A DNA stretch of 64,000 nt. It comes from Brevundimonas sp. PAMC22021. GTDB lineage: Bacteria; Pseudomonadota; Alphaproteobacteria; Caulobacterales; Caulobacteraceae. The position numbers and the translations under genes were made by a program. The stretch is from assembly GCF_019443405.1 (NCBI RefSeq), contig NZ_CP080376.1, positions 2,604,001-2,668,000 of the forward strand, given 5' to 3'. Numbering within the stretch: the stretch's first letter is position 1; every line of letters begins with the position of its first letter. Below are positions 1 to 9,700 of the stretch, piece after piece. The notes beneath the pieces are model-generated. The model searched no databases. It was not told the DNA's origin and saw nothing but the letters and a program-made list of their open reading frames with translations.

Positions 1-57
1 TTGTTCATGTCCCGTTCAACTACAAAGCGCGATCATTGGTCGCTTAGGAGATCATCC

Positions 58-621
58 ATGAAAACCCCCTCGCTGAAGACCCTCGCGCTGGTTGCGACGG
101 CGGGCCTGACGCTCGCCGCCTGCGCCACCGCGACCCCCTATCAACCCGCCGGCTTCAACGGCCAGCGCAACGGCTATGCCGAGCAGCGGCTGGAGAGCAA
201 CCGCTTCCGCGTCAGCTTCTCGGGCAATTCCCTGACCTCGCGCGAGCAGGTCGAGATGAGCCTGTTGCTGCGCTCGGCCGAAGTGGCGGCTGAGAACGGC
301 TACGACTGGTTCGCCACGGTGAACCGCGCCACCGAACGCGACACCCGCTTCTACACCACGCCCGACCCCTTCTATAACCGCTACTACGGCCCGGCGCGGG
401 GTCCGTACTGGAGCCCGTCCTGGCGGTTCTATCGCAGCGGCTTCTGGAGCCCGTGGGGTCCGACCTGGGGCAACGACTTCGACATCCGTCAGGTCGACCG
501 CTACGAGGCCAACGCCGAGATCATCCTCGGCCGCGGTCCCAAGCCCGCCGGCGATCCCAACGCCTTTGACGCCCGCGAGGTGATCCAGAACCTGGCCCCG
601 CGCGTGACGCGTCCGTCGTAA
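58..621 (+). CDS. CC0125/CC1285-family envelope lipoprotein
   Basis: Predicted 187-residue lipoprotein. A hydrophobic signal segment ends in a lipobox LAAC with the lipidated Cys at about residue 22. The middle part (GYAEQRLESNRFRVSFSGN followed by SLTSREQVE) matches my memory of a Caulobacterales lipoprotein family with no assigned function. The second half is rich in Tyr, Trp and Pro. The ATG at 58 is chosen because AGGAG lies about 9 bases upstream; a TTG at the window edge is in frame but would put extra residues before the signal peptide. It probably sits in the inner or outer membrane facing the periplasm (inference). Confidence 0.75.
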   Translation: MKTPSLKTLALVATAGLTLAACATATPYQPAGFNGQRNGYAEQRLESNRFRVSFSGNSLTSREQVEMSLLLRSAEVAAENGYDWFATVNRATERDTRFYTTPDPFYNRYYGPARGPYWSPSWRFYRSGFWSPWGPTWGNDFDIRQVDRYEANAEIILGRGPKPAGDPNAFDAREVIQNLAPRVTRPS

Positions 622-627
622 GGATTG

Positions 628-763
628 TCTCCTCCCCGTCGTCTCGCGATGGGGAGGGGGACCGCCCGCGCAGCGGGGGTGGAGGGGTTCCTGAGGTCTC
701 ACAACCCCTCCGTCACGGCGCAAGTGCGCCGCGCCACCTCCCCACATGTGGGGAGGTGAGCTC
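628..763. repeat. GC-rich palindromic intergenic repeat, copy 1
   Basis: This stretch between two convergent genes is built of arms that can pair: CCTCCCC and GGGGAGG elements, AACCCCTCCGTC, GCGCCGCGCCACC, and a CCTCCCC-ACATGT-GGGGAGG hairpin at the right end. The segment at 701-744 is nearly identical to 57543-57586 near ftsK, so it belongs to a dispersed family. It probably ends transcription from both sides as a hairpin; no long U-tract is present. Confidence 0.75.
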
Positions 764-773
764 AACTTTGTCC

Positions 774-1541
774 TCAGCCGACGCGCGGCGTCTTCAGCCG
801 GCGCTTGTTGGCGTGGCTGGCGGGCGCCTGGCCCATGGCTTCGGGCAGTTCGCCCTTGAAGTAGAACCGCTGCCACGCCTCCTTGGCCGCATCGGGGTCG
901 CCGGAGGCCAGTCGGTTGTTGAAGTCGGTGCGCTGGCGGTTCCAGGCCTCGAACTGATCCCGCATCGTCGGGTTGGAATCCAGGCTGCGGATCACCGGCT
1001 GAAACTGCTCGACCTTCTTGTGCTCGATCAGGTTGATGAAGCAGAAGGGCTCGCCCTTTTCGAACTTCACCCGCCCCGGCCGCGTGAAGATCCAGTTCAT
1101 GGTGAAGGGGAACGGCAGCCAGTCGGTCTCGATCAGGCCGACCAACGGCTGAATGCCGTCCTTCACATGATTGGGCGACCCCGAGCACATCATCCCCCAG
1201 CCCGGCGGCGTGCGGAACAGATACTGCGGATGCATCGTCAGCACCCCGCGCGAGAAGTGCGAGGTGACGAAGTGATCCAGCTCCGGCTGGGGCCGGTCGG
1301 GCGTGATCGTGATGTCTTCCTGACGCGGCCCGCCGGTCCACTCGGCGGCGAAGCCGAACGGGCACAGGATTTCCCACCCCGTGGTGTTGGCCATGTTCAG
1401 CGGCAGGCAGCGATAGGGATGCCGGCTGGCGAAGGCGTCCATCCAGTTGCGTGACTGGCGGCCGGGCACCAGGTCCGGCGGCCGCGCCGACATCGGATAG
1501 CACTCCAGTTCCAACGGGCGATTTTGAACGCTAGTGACCAT
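774..1541 (-). CDS. DUF6065 family protein
   Basis: 255-residue soluble protein with no signal peptide or membrane segment. The sequence ([20 protein letters not shown], then [20 protein letters not shown]) matches the DUF6065 family as I recall it. That family has no known biochemical role. Conserved-looking residues include several Trp, Gly and Pro and the [10 protein letters not shown] segment near the centre. The ATG at 1541 is used; an in-frame Met 16 residues later is possible. The gene is divergent from the ProX-like gene, with 23 bases between starts, so the two probably share a promoter region. Confidence 0.75.
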   Translation of the reverse strand: MVTSVQNRPLELECYPMSARPPDLVPGRQSRNWMDAFASRHPYRCLPLNMANTTGWEILCPFGFAAEWTGGPRQEDITITPDRPQPELDHFVTSHFSRGVLTMHPQYLFRTPPGWGMMCSGSPNHVKDGIQPLVGLIETDWLPFPFTMNWIFTRPGRVKFEKGEPFCFINLIEHKKVEQFQPVIRSLDSNPTMRDQFEAWNRQRTDFNNRLASGDPDAAKEAWQRFYFKGELPEAMGQAPASHANKRRLKTPRVG

Positions 1542-1564
1542 GCAGCCTTCGTAACGCGCCGCTG

Positions 1565-2092
1565 ATGACCGCTCAACCGATCCCCGCCCCCTTGTTCGAC
1601 CGCACGGCGCTTGAAGCCTGGCTCCACGACCACGCCATTCCCTTCCAAACCACCGAACACCCGGCCGTGTTCCGCGTCGAGGAAGGGCTGGACCTCAAGG
1701 CCGCCCTGCCCGGCGCCCACACCAAGAACCTGTTCCTGAAGGACAAGACCGGTCGCCTCTGGCTGATCTCGGCGCGGCAGGACACCACCATCGACCTGAA
1801 GCGAACGCCCGCCGCCATCGGATCGGACCGCCTGTCGTTCGCAAACGAAGCCCTGATGTACGAGACCCTCGGCGTTCGTCCCGGCTCGGTCACGGCGCTC
1901 GGCCTGATCAACGACGCGGACGCCCGCGTGACCTTTGTGCTCGACCAACGCCTGTGGGAAGCCGACACTATCAACTTCCACCCGCTGACCAACACCGCCA
2001 CCACCGCCCTGACCAAGGACGCCTTTAGACGCATCCTGAGGCTGCTGCGCCGGGAGCCGATCGTGGTGGACTTCACCGCTCTGACTGGGTGA
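1565..2092 (+). CDS. ProX/YbaK-type aminoacyl-tRNA deacylase
   Basis: 175-residue stand-alone editing-domain protein of the YbaK/ProX superfamily, often named prolyl-tRNA synthetase-associated domain protein. Family members hydrolyse mischarged tRNA, typically Ala-tRNA(Pro). The pattern [19 protein letters not shown], about residues 52-70, carries the conserved Lys of the fold, and the C-terminal part [12 protein letters not shown] fits the ProX group. No synthetase domain is attached, so it would act in trans on tRNA released from ProRS. It is cytoplasmic and starts with ATG. Confidence 0.85.
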   Translation: MTAQPIPAPLFDRTALEAWLHDHAIPFQTTEHPAVFRVEEGLDLKAALPGAHTKNLFLKDKTGRLWLISARQDTTIDLKRTPAAIGSDRLSFANEALMYETLGVRPGSVTALGLINDADARVTFVLDQRLWEADTINFHPLTNTATTALTKDAFRRILRLLRREPIVVDFTALTG

Positions 2093-2111
2093 GCGTCGTC
2101 GGAACGCTGTC

Positions 2112-2498
2112 TCAGTGGGACGCCGAAAAGCCGCCCAATGCGCCCTCCAGCTCCCGCTGCGAATAGGGCTTGGACAGAAAGACGCTGCGAGCCGGGATCA
2201 GGTCGGCGGCCGGAGTCATGGCGCCGGAGGTCAGGATGATCTCGATCGGGGGCCAGCGGTCGCGGATCGCGGCGGCCAGCAACATGCCGTTCATGCCGCC
2301 CGGCATGTCGATGTCGGTGAAGACGATGCGGATTTCGGTACGCGCCTCGAGAATGGCGACAGCCTCGATGGCGTTGTGCGCCTCGACCGCCGTGTAGCCG
2401 GCCTCTTCGACCATATCGACGGCGGTCATGCGCAGAATGGGTTCGTCCTCGACCACCAGGACCAGGGGCCGGTCGGTCGGTGTCTTCCGATCGTCCAC
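2112..2498 (-). CDS. Receiver-only response regulator
   Basis: 128-residue single-domain CheY-like receiver with no output domain. It shows the acidic pocket E17-D18-E19, the phospho-acceptor D62 in TDIDMPGG, and the conserved Lys in LSKPY near the C terminus. The GTG start is preceded by GGAG at a good distance, and the gene begins right after the stop codon of the HWE kinase, so the two are translationally linked. It is likely a phosphate acceptor or shuttle for that kinase (inference). Alphaproteobacterial receiver-only proteins of this type often work in stress or light signalling. Confidence 0.85.
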   Translation of the reverse strand: MDDRKTPTDRPLVLVVEDEPILRMTAVDMVEEAGYTAVEAHNAIEAVAILEARTEIRIVFTDIDMPGGMNGMLLAAAIRDRWPPIEIILTSGAMTPAADLIPARSVFLSKPYSQRELEGALGGFSASH

Positions 2499-2499
2499 G

Positions 2500-3513
2500 C
2501 TACTTCTCCAGAAGACTGTCGGCTGTCGCGGTGAAGATCACGACGAGGCCATCCGGATCGTAATGCGTTTCGACGCCGCCCGATCCCGCCAGGCCGCCGC
2601 TTATCAGCTTGGAGCCGAAGCTCTTTTTCTCGGGCGAGATCACGGTCGGCCCGCCGCGTTCGCGCCATTCGAGCCGCACCTGCTCACCGTCCAGGCGCCA
2701 ACTCACCGCTACCCGGCCCGCGCCGCCGCTCCAGGCGCCGTGCTTGATGGCGTTGGTCGCCAGCTCGTGAAAAACCAGGGACACATTCTGCGCCACCCGC
2801 GCCGAGACCTTGAGCGGAGGGCCCTCCAGGTCATAGCCGGCTCGGTCGGTCAGCTTGGCCAGGGCCGCGTCGATCAGCGACTCCAGGTCGGCCGACGTCC
2901 AGTCTTGCCGATGCAGAACGTCATGGGCGCTGGCGAGCGCCTGCAGCCGTTGCTCGAACCCGCTGACCGCCGCTTTATCCGAAACCCCTCGCAGGCTCTG
3001 CTTGGCGATGGCCAGCACCACCGACAGCGTGTTCTTCAGCCGGTGCATCGTCTCGCCCATCATCAGGGCGCCGTTGCGCTCGGCCGCGATCCGGTCGGTC
3101 GTCTCCACGGCGATGTCGAGCATGCCCATGATCCGGTCGCCGTCCCGCAGAGGGTTGTAGGAAAACGTCCAGTAGGTGTCCTCGGGATAACCGTTGCGGG
3201 TCATCACCAGGTGCATGTCTTCCATGTAGACGCGCTCGCCCGCGGTCGCCTTCTCCACCAGCGGGCGGATGTCGTCCCAGACGTCGTGCCAGACCTCGTT
3301 GATCGGCTTGCCCAGCGCGTCAGGGTGTCGCTTTCCGAGGAAAGGGATATAGGCCGCGTTGTAGATGAACGTCTGCTCGGGTCCCCAGGTCGCGCAGGTG
3401 GCGAATCCCGTCCCCATCATGATGTCATAGGTGGTGCGCAGCGCATCCGACCAACCAGACCGGGGCCCCAGAGGCGTCGTGGCCCAGTCGAACTCTTCGA
3501 TGATCTGAGGCAT
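2500..3513 (-). CDS. PAS-containing HWE-family sensor histidine kinase
   Basis: About 337 residues. The N-terminal half is a PAS-like sensor region with no membrane segment, so the kinase is soluble. The dimerisation box carries the phospho-acceptor His157 in MHRLKNTLSVV, followed by an ATPase domain with HELATNAIKHG as N-box and EWRERGG, the W-x-E signature of HWE kinases. The ATG at 3513 is chosen over an in-frame TTG at 3534; a purine-rich AAAGGGA abuts the ATG, which is unusually close, so the TTG remains possible. It lies one base upstream of its receiver partner. Confidence 0.87.
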   Translation of the reverse strand: MPQIIEEFDWATTPLGPRSGWSDALRTTYDIMMGTGFATCATWGPEQTFIYNAAYIPFLGKRHPDALGKPINEVWHDVWDDIRPLVEKATAGERVYMEDMHLVMTRNGYPEDTYWTFSYNPLRDGDRIMGMLDIAVETTDRIAAERNGALMMGETMHRLKNTLSVVLAIAKQSLRGVSDKAAVSGFEQRLQALASAHDVLHRQDWTSADLESLIDAALAKLTDRAGYDLEGPPLKVSARVAQNVSLVFHELATNAIKHGAWSGGAGRVAVSWRLDGEQVRLEWRERGGPTVISPEKKSFGSKLISGGLAGSGGVETHYDPDGLVVIFTATADSLLEK

Positions 3514-3613
3514 TCCCTTTGGGGCCAACTCCAAGCCTATGGCCGCCTACCACGCGCGCCGGACCCCTTCAACGCCGGGCCGCTTGTCAGCGTTGCAGCA
3601 GCAGCGGGACGCC

Positions 3614-4423
3614 CTACAGCTTGGTCCGCAGCGACCACAGCTCGGGGAAGCAGCGGCGGGTCAGGGTGGACGCCAGATAGCCCACGCCGTCGGTGCCGCC
3701 GGTGCCGCGGCGGCGGCCGATGATGCGCTCGACCGTCACCACATGCTTGTGCCGCCAGGTCAGCAGGGCGTCGTCGAGATCGACCAGCTTCTCCGCCAGC
3801 TGGTACAGCGCCCACCAGCGGTCAGTGTCGCGATAGACCTCCAGCCAGGCGGCCTCCACGCCGTCGGAAGGCTCATAGGGTCGGCTGACATCGCGGTTCA
3901 GCACGTCGTCCGGCACGGGCAGGCCGGCGGCCGACAGCTGATGCAGGGCATCGTCGTAAAGGCTGGGCTGATCGAGCGCCGACTTCAGGGCGGCGTGCGC
4001 CTCGGGCCGTTCCTCGTGGAAGCGCAGAAAGCTGTCGTCCTTCAGCCCCAGCAGATATTCGACCCGCCGGAACTGATCGCTCTGAAAGCCGGAGGAGGCG
4101 CCCAGCACGCTTCGGAACCGCAGGTAGTCGGCCGGCGTCATGGTGGCCAGGATGTCCCAGCTCTGGGTCATCACCGACTGGATGCGGCTGACCCGCGCCA
4201 GGCTCTTGTAGGCGGGAACCAGGTCGCCCGCGCGCACCAGCGTCTTGGCCAGGGCGATCTCGTGCAGGATCTGCTTGAGCCACAGTTCCTTGGTCTGGTG
4301 GATCACGACAAACAGCATTTCGTCGTGCTGGTCCGACAGCGGATGCTGCGCCGCCAGAAGGTCGTCCAGAGCCAGATAGCCGGCGTAGGTCATGCCCGAG
4401 GGCGAATGCGGATCGGCGCTCAT
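3614..4423 (-). CDS. kynA: Tryptophan 2,3-dioxygenase
   Basis: 269-residue haem dioxygenase that opens the indole ring of L-tryptophan to give N-formylkynurenine, the first step of the kynurenine pathway. Family signatures are intact: FVVIHQTKELWLKQ (substrate site), ASSGFQSDQFRRVE, and the C-terminal WRHKHV followed by GRRRGTGGTDG, with the haem-ligand His in WRHKHV. Length fits the bacterial family. No kynU or kynB gene lies next to it, so the rest of the pathway must be elsewhere or the product must have another fate. Confidence 0.95.
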   Translation of the reverse strand: MSADPHSPSGMTYAGYLALDDLLAAQHPLSDQHDEMLFVVIHQTKELWLKQILHEIALAKTLVRAGDLVPAYKSLARVSRIQSVMTQSWDILATMTPADYLRFRSVLGASSGFQSDQFRRVEYLLGLKDDSFLRFHEERPEAHAALKSALDQPSLYDDALHQLSAAGLPVPDDVLNRDVSRPYEPSDGVEAAWLEVYRDTDRWWALYQLAEKLVDLDDALLTWRHKHVVTVERIIGRRRGTGGTDGVGYLASTLTRRCFPELWSLRTKL

Positions 4424-4470
4424 GGCAAGAGGCCTAACGCGTCAGCCTAAGCCGCCGCAACCGTTTCGGC

Positions 4471-5001
4471 TCAGGGCTGGCCGGCGCCCAGGATGTTCTC
4501 GGCCATCTGGCGCGAGCCGCCAAAGGCATCGCGGTCGCCCTTGTAGATGAACCCGTAGGTCGGATAGACGGTGGAGCCCAGGTCGTTGGAGGGCTTGTAC
4601 CAGACCTTGACCTGCGACCAGTCGTTCGTTGCCGAGACGTCCACCACCGTGACGTTCTCCTCGACCTTGCCACGGCTGCCGCCCCAGTTGGCGTGGGTCA
4701 CACGAACAACGCGGTCGGTCAGGATGTCGGAGACGACGGCGACATGGCCCCGGCTCATGCGGCCCTCGGGGCGGAACACCAGAACCGAGCCGGTCTCCGG
4801 CGCCTTGCCGGTGCGGAACTTGCTCACGGCCTGGTTCCACCAGGTCCAGGCGTCGCCGAAGATGTTGATGCCCGAGAACATGCGGGCGAAGGTGACGCAC
4901 TGCCAATACGGATCATCGGCCCGGGCGGCGGCGGGCGTGACGCTCACCGCGAGAAAACCGAGACTTGCCGCAACCAAGGCGGCCTTGATCCGTTTTGTCA
5001 T
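4471..5001 (-). CDS. Secreted CHAP-domain amidase/peptidase
   Basis: 176 residues with an N-terminal Sec signal peptide ending near AAARA (about residue 28). The CHAP fold follows at once, with the presumed nucleophile Cys35 in WQCVTFAR, the catalytic His86 in RGHVAVV, and an Asn-containing THANWGG. CHAP enzymes cleave peptidoglycan peptides or glutathionyl-spermidine bonds; the signal peptide points to cell-wall work in the periplasm. Caulobacterales have several such short CHAP proteins. It stands alone, 48 bases from kynA and 80 bases from the acyltransferase. Confidence 0.85.
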   Translation of the reverse strand: MTKRIKAALVAASLGFLAVSVTPAAARADDPYWQCVTFARMFSGINIFGDAWTWWNQAVSKFRTGKAPETGSVLVFRPEGRMSRGHVAVVSDILTDRVVRVTHANWGGSRGKVEENVTVVDVSATNDWSQVKVWYKPSNDLGSTVYPTYGFIYKGDRDAFGGSRQMAENILGAGQP

Positions 5002-5080
5002 GCTGTGCCTGCGTGAAGACGTCCCCGTAGGACCAGAGCTAACCGATAGCGCCCGAGTGTTGAAGAACTGTTTCAGTGTG

Positions 5081-6184
5081 TCACAACGGCGCGCCGACGG
5101 GGGTTGACGCGATTTTGGGGCGTCGGGTCATCCCCTTCAAAGCCTTGCGGGCCGGGTGTTCGACCAGGTGGTAGGACGCCGCCGCGACCACCGGCAGAAG
5201 CGCCAGAATGACCAACCACACAAAAAGTTGAAGCTGCTTGTCCGGCGCGCCCGTCGCCCGCGCGGCCAGGTTCACCGCCAGCAGCTTCCACGGCACGCAG
5301 ACCATGTAGACCGAGTAGCTGATCTCCCCGAGATACACGGCCGGGCGCGAGGCAAGCCAGCCCGCGCGCTCGTTCGGCAAGGAGGCCAGCGACAGGATCA
5401 ACCCGCCCGCCAGAAGCACGGTGATCCCGTCCCAAAGCTGCAGCGCCGCGCTGGTGACCAGCAGAACCAGGAAAATCCCAGCCAAGAGCCCGGCCGGTCG
5501 CGCCGGCTGGCGGCGGTAAACCAGGTACAGCGCACAGCCGAACAGGAAGGGCGGCACGATCCGCAGCGCGCCCCAGCGGATCGTCGCCTCCGTCAGCGAA
5601 AACCCGGCCAGACGTTCGAACGCGACATAAACGACGGCCAGAAAGCCGCCCGCCAGCACGACCGCGACCAGCGGGCGCTCGCGCATGCGCCAGGCGACGT
5701 AGGCGAAGGCGGGAAAGCACAGATAGGCGAACCACTCGGCCGAGATCGACCACGACGGATGGTTCCAGCCCGCCACCGGCGCCAGGCCCCAGGCGTGGAC
5801 CATCAAGAGATTTGCCGGCAGCGACGACCAGCTCAGCACATTGCTGTCGACGTTCAGCCCCGCGACCAGCGCCGCCCCCGCCAGCAGCCCCACTCCGATC
5901 AGCGTCGCCAGATGCAGCGGATAGACCCGCGCGATCCGCGCCCACAGGAAGCCTCGATAGGAGAACCGCCCCTCCCCGGCCTGGGCCAGATAGACGTGGC
6001 ACAGGATAAATCCGGACAGCACAAAGAACAGCTCGACGCCCAGATAGCCCTTGGCGACCAGGCCGGGCATCACGCCTCCGCCGGCCAGGTTTTCCCAGAA
6101 GGCGTAGACGGCCACCCAGGCGGCGGCGGCGAAGCGCAGGGCGGTGATCGGCCGAAGGTCGGCGGGGGTCTGGACCGGGGTCAT
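5081..6184 (-). CDS. Acyltransferase 3 family membrane protein
   Basis: 367-residue integral membrane protein with about ten hydrophobic segments. The N-terminal region RPITALRFAAAAWV and the GYLGVELFFVLSGFILCHVY block are typical of the acyltransferase-3 (OafA/YrhL) family, which moves acetyl or other acyl groups onto envelope polysaccharides or lipids. The usual N-terminal Arg is present, but the catalytic His of the R-x10-H motif is not obvious in the first helix. The substrate cannot be told from context because no glycan genes are adjacent. ATG start. Confidence 0.88.
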   Translation of the reverse strand: MTPVQTPADLRPITALRFAAAAWVAVYAFWENLAGGGVMPGLVAKGYLGVELFFVLSGFILCHVYLAQAGEGRFSYRGFLWARIARVYPLHLATLIGVGLLAGAALVAGLNVDSNVLSWSSLPANLLMVHAWGLAPVAGWNHPSWSISAEWFAYLCFPAFAYVAWRMRERPLVAVVLAGGFLAVVYVAFERLAGFSLTEATIRWGALRIVPPFLFGCALYLVYRRQPARPAGLLAGIFLVLLVTSAALQLWDGITVLLAGGLILSLASLPNERAGWLASRPAVYLGEISYSVYMVCVPWKLLAVNLAARATGAPDKQLQLFVWLVILALLPVVAAASYHLVEHPARKALKGMTRRPKIASTPVGAPL

Positions 6185-6286
6185 GCCCCATCATCGCCGC
6201 CGGGGGTTCCGATTCGGTGAATCGCGGTTGTTGCGGCAGCCGTCTTCAACCGAGAGAACACCTCTCAGGGCCGTCGCCCCCCTCGC

Positions 6287-6754
6287 CTAAGCCAAATCCT
6301 CGAGCTCGGCTTCAGTCAGGTCGCCCGGCACGATGGTGACCGGCAGCTTGCGACTGCCCAGTTGCGCCCCGTGCTTGATGATGGCCGAGACCAGCGGCCC
6401 GGGTCCGCGCGAGCCGGACCCCGCCGCCAGCACGAGGATCTTGATCTCCGGATCGTCCGCCACCGCCTTTTTGATGGCGCCTTGGGCGTCGCCCTTTTCG
6501 ATCAGGAAGACGGGCGCGGCGCCGGATCGCTCGGCCGCCTCTTCGCCCAGGCGGTTCAGCAGGGCCTCGGCCTCCTCGCGCTGCTGGCGCTCGATCTCCT
6601 CGCGCGCGCCCGACCAGTGGGCGTCGGTATTGTCCGGCAGCATCCGCAGCATGACGACCCGGCCGCCGGTCGAACGAGCCCGGCGCGCGGCGAAGCGCAA
6701 GGCCGCCGCGAACTCGGGGCTGTCGTCAGCGACGACCAGGAATTTGCGCGCCAT
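6287..6754 (-). CDS. Universal stress protein (UspA family)
   Basis: 155-residue single Usp domain. It begins with ARKFLVVADDSPEFAAALRFA, the usual first strand and helix with Asp and Ser, and contains SGSRGPGPLVS followed by LPVTIVPGDL, which is a variant of the C-terminal nucleotide-binding G-x2-G-x9-G(S/T) motif. It is cytoplasmic and probably binds ATP. It lies nine bases downstream of the glutamate dehydrogenase stop on the same strand, so it may be co-transcribed with that gene. Confidence 0.88.
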   Translation of the reverse strand: MARKFLVVADDSPEFAAALRFAARRARSTGGRVVMLRMLPDNTDAHWSGAREEIERQQREEAEALLNRLGEEAAERSGAAPVFLIEKGDAQGAIKKAVADDPEIKILVLAAGSGSRGPGPLVSAIIKHGAQLGSRKLPVTIVPGDLTEAELEDLA

Positions 6755-6763
6755 GGCCCGGCC

Positions 6764-9700
6764 CTAGCCCTGTTGCGCGGCCGAGACCGCCAGGTCGCGG
6801 ATGGTGGCGTTGGCGATGGTCAGCTTGGCGAAGGTCCAGCCTGAGCCTGAGCCCTCGATCTCGTCGACCGAGGCGCGCACGCCCTCGACCACGGCCTGGC
6901 GGGCGCCGATCCAGGCGTCCACCGCCGCCTCCGCCGCCTCTTCGCTGACGCCCACCGACGGATCGGGGGCGCGGGCCACGGCGCGGGTCAGGGTGCGCTG
7001 TTCGCCCATCAGGTCCTCGATCAGCCGGCGCACGGCCAGCCGGTCAAAGTGATCGGCGGACGGGATCGATCCCGCCGCCGCACGCAGCCGGTCGAAGTCG
7101 AAGGCGGCGCCCACCTGGTGATACAGACGCGCCATGCCGGCCACCGGCCAGCCGGTTTCTGCCGCCAGGTCGCCGATGTCGGACGCCGCCACCAGGGGAC
7201 GCAGGATGGCGACGCCTTGGGTCAGCGCCTCGGGCGCGCCGTGGTCGGCGAAGCGACGCACCCGCTCCTCCAGCCGCGCCTGTTCGAACTGCGACAGCAC
7301 CGCGGGCCCTTCGGCGTAGATGGCCCGGGCGACCGGACTGTAGGTGTCCACCAGAGCCTGAACGCCCTGCCCCGCCTTGGCGCGCCTGGCCATCCAGAAG
7401 GTCTGGCGACGCAGCACCACCGCGATCTCGTTGTACAGGGCGACCTGAGCTTCGGCCGAGATCTTGTGATCCAGGGCCGAGACCGCGTCCCAGGCCTCGT
7501 CCAGGCGGAAGATGCGGCGCGCCGCCTCGAACGCCACCGTCAGCGTGCCCGTGTCGCATTCGGCCGAGCCGCGCAGCCGGTCCGGGAAGGTCGGGCCGCA
7601 CATGTTGACGATCTCGTTCGCCATCACCGTGGCGATGATCTCGCGCCGCAGGCGGTGGCTCTTCATTTCCGGCTCGAACCGCGCCAGCGCCTCGGGGAAG
7701 TAGCGGACCAGCACCTCCTCGAAGGCCGGATCCTCGGGCGCCGAAGACGCCACGATGTCGTCGGACAGCTCCAGCTTGCCATAGGCTGTCAGCACCGCGA
7801 TCTCCGGCCGGCTGAGCGGGGTGGCCGTGGCCATCATCTCGCGCATGCGGGCGTCGTTGGGCAGGCCCTCGACCTTGCGATCCAGCTTTCCGCGCGCGGC
7901 CAGCGTCTGCATGAACCGCTGCTGGGCGTCCAAGGCCTTCGCGCCTTCCGCCTGTTGCAGCGTCAGCGCCAGGGTCTGGTCGTAGTTGTGGGCCAGCACC
8001 TTCAGGCCCACCTCCTCGGTCATGGAGGCCAGCAAGTCGGTGCGCTGGTCCGCCGGCAGCGTGCCGTTGGTGACCGCCGATCCGACCAGGATCTTGATGT
8101 TGACCTCGTGGTCGGAGGTGTCCACGCCCGCCGAGTTGTCGATGGCGTCGGTGTTGATGCGGCCGCCGGCGTAGCCAAAGGCGATGCGCCCGGCCTGGGT
8201 GAAGCCGAGGTTGGCCCCCTCGCCCACCACCTTGACCCGCAACTCGTCGGCGTTGATGCGCAGCGGATCGGTCGACTTGTCGCCGACCTGGGCGTCGGTT
8301 TCGGCCGCCGATTTCACATAGGTGCCGATGCCGCCGAGATACAGCAGCTCGGCCGGGGCCTTCAGGATGGCGCGGATCAGGCTGATCGGATCGAGGCTGT
8401 CCTCTGCGATGTCCAGCGCCGCCTTGATCTGGGGCGACAGCGGGATCGACTTGGCGCCGCGCGAGAACACGCCGCCGCCTTCGGAGATCAGGCTCTTGTC
8501 GTAGTCCTGCCAGGACGAGCGCGGCAGGTCGAACAGCCGCTTTCTTTCGGTCCAGCCGGTCACATGATCCGGGTTCGGATCGATAAAGATGTCGCGGTGG
8601 TCAAAGGCTGCGACCAGGCGCGTGGCCTTGGACAGAAGCGCGCCGTTGCCGAACACGTCGCCCGACATGTCGCCCACGCCGACCATGGTGAAGGGCTCAG
8701 ACTGGATGTCCTTGCCCATCTCGCGGAAGTGGCGCTTGACCGCTTCCCACGCGCCGCGCGCGGTGATGCCCATGGCCTTGTGGTCGTAGCCGACCGAGCC
8801 GCCCGAGGCGAAGGCGTCGCCCAGCCAGAAACCGTAGGCGGCCGAGACGCCATTGGCGATGTCGGAGAAGGTGGCCGTGCCCTTGTCGGCCGCAACCACC
8901 AGATAGGGATCGTCCCCCTCCCAGGCGATCACGTTCGACGGGCGGACCACGCCGCCGTCCGCGCCGATGTTGTCGGTGATGTCCAAGAGGCCCGACAGGA
9001 AGGTGCGATAGGCGCGGATCGCCTCGCCTTGGATCGCCTCGCGATCGCCGGTGCGCGGAAGCTGCTTGGGATAGAAGCCGCCCTTGGAGCCGACCGGCAC
9101 GATCACCGCATTCTTGACCTGCTGCGCCTTGACCAGGCCCAGCACCTCGGTGCGGAAGTCGTCGCGGCGGTCGGACCAGCGCAGGCCTCCCCGCGCCACG
9201 GGACCAAAGCGCAGGTGCACGCCCTCGACATGCGGCGCCCAGACAAAGATCTCACGATACGGCTTGGGCAGCGGCAGATCGTCCAGCTCGCGCGAGGCGA
9301 TCTTGATGGAGATGTGCGGCTTGGGCGCGCCGTCGGCGTCGGTTTGATAGAAGTTGGTGCGCTTGACCGCCCCGATCAGGGCGGCGAGGCGGCGCAGCGC
9401 CCGGTCGTGATCCAGGCTCTTCACCGCCTGCAGCTGGCCGGCGATGGCAGCTTCCTGCTCGGCCACGGCGGCCTGGCGGCCGGCCGCGTCGCCCTCGCCG
9501 GCGAACTTGGCCTCCCACAGCTTCAGCAAGGCGCGCGACACGTCCGGATATTCCCGTAACGCCTCTTCCTGCACCGCCTGGGACGGGTCGAGGCCCGTCT
9601 GCTGGCGATAGCGCGCAAGCGTGCGGATCAGCGCCGCCTCGCGCCAGGACACGCCCAGCTCGACCACCAGTCGGTTGAAGCCGTCGCTTTCGGTCAGGCC

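Noticed and set aside
7049..9559. Long open frame on the plus strand inside the glutamate dehydrogenase
   Set aside because: Antisense shadow of a high-GC gene; composition is Arg/His/Gln/Val-rich without any domain.
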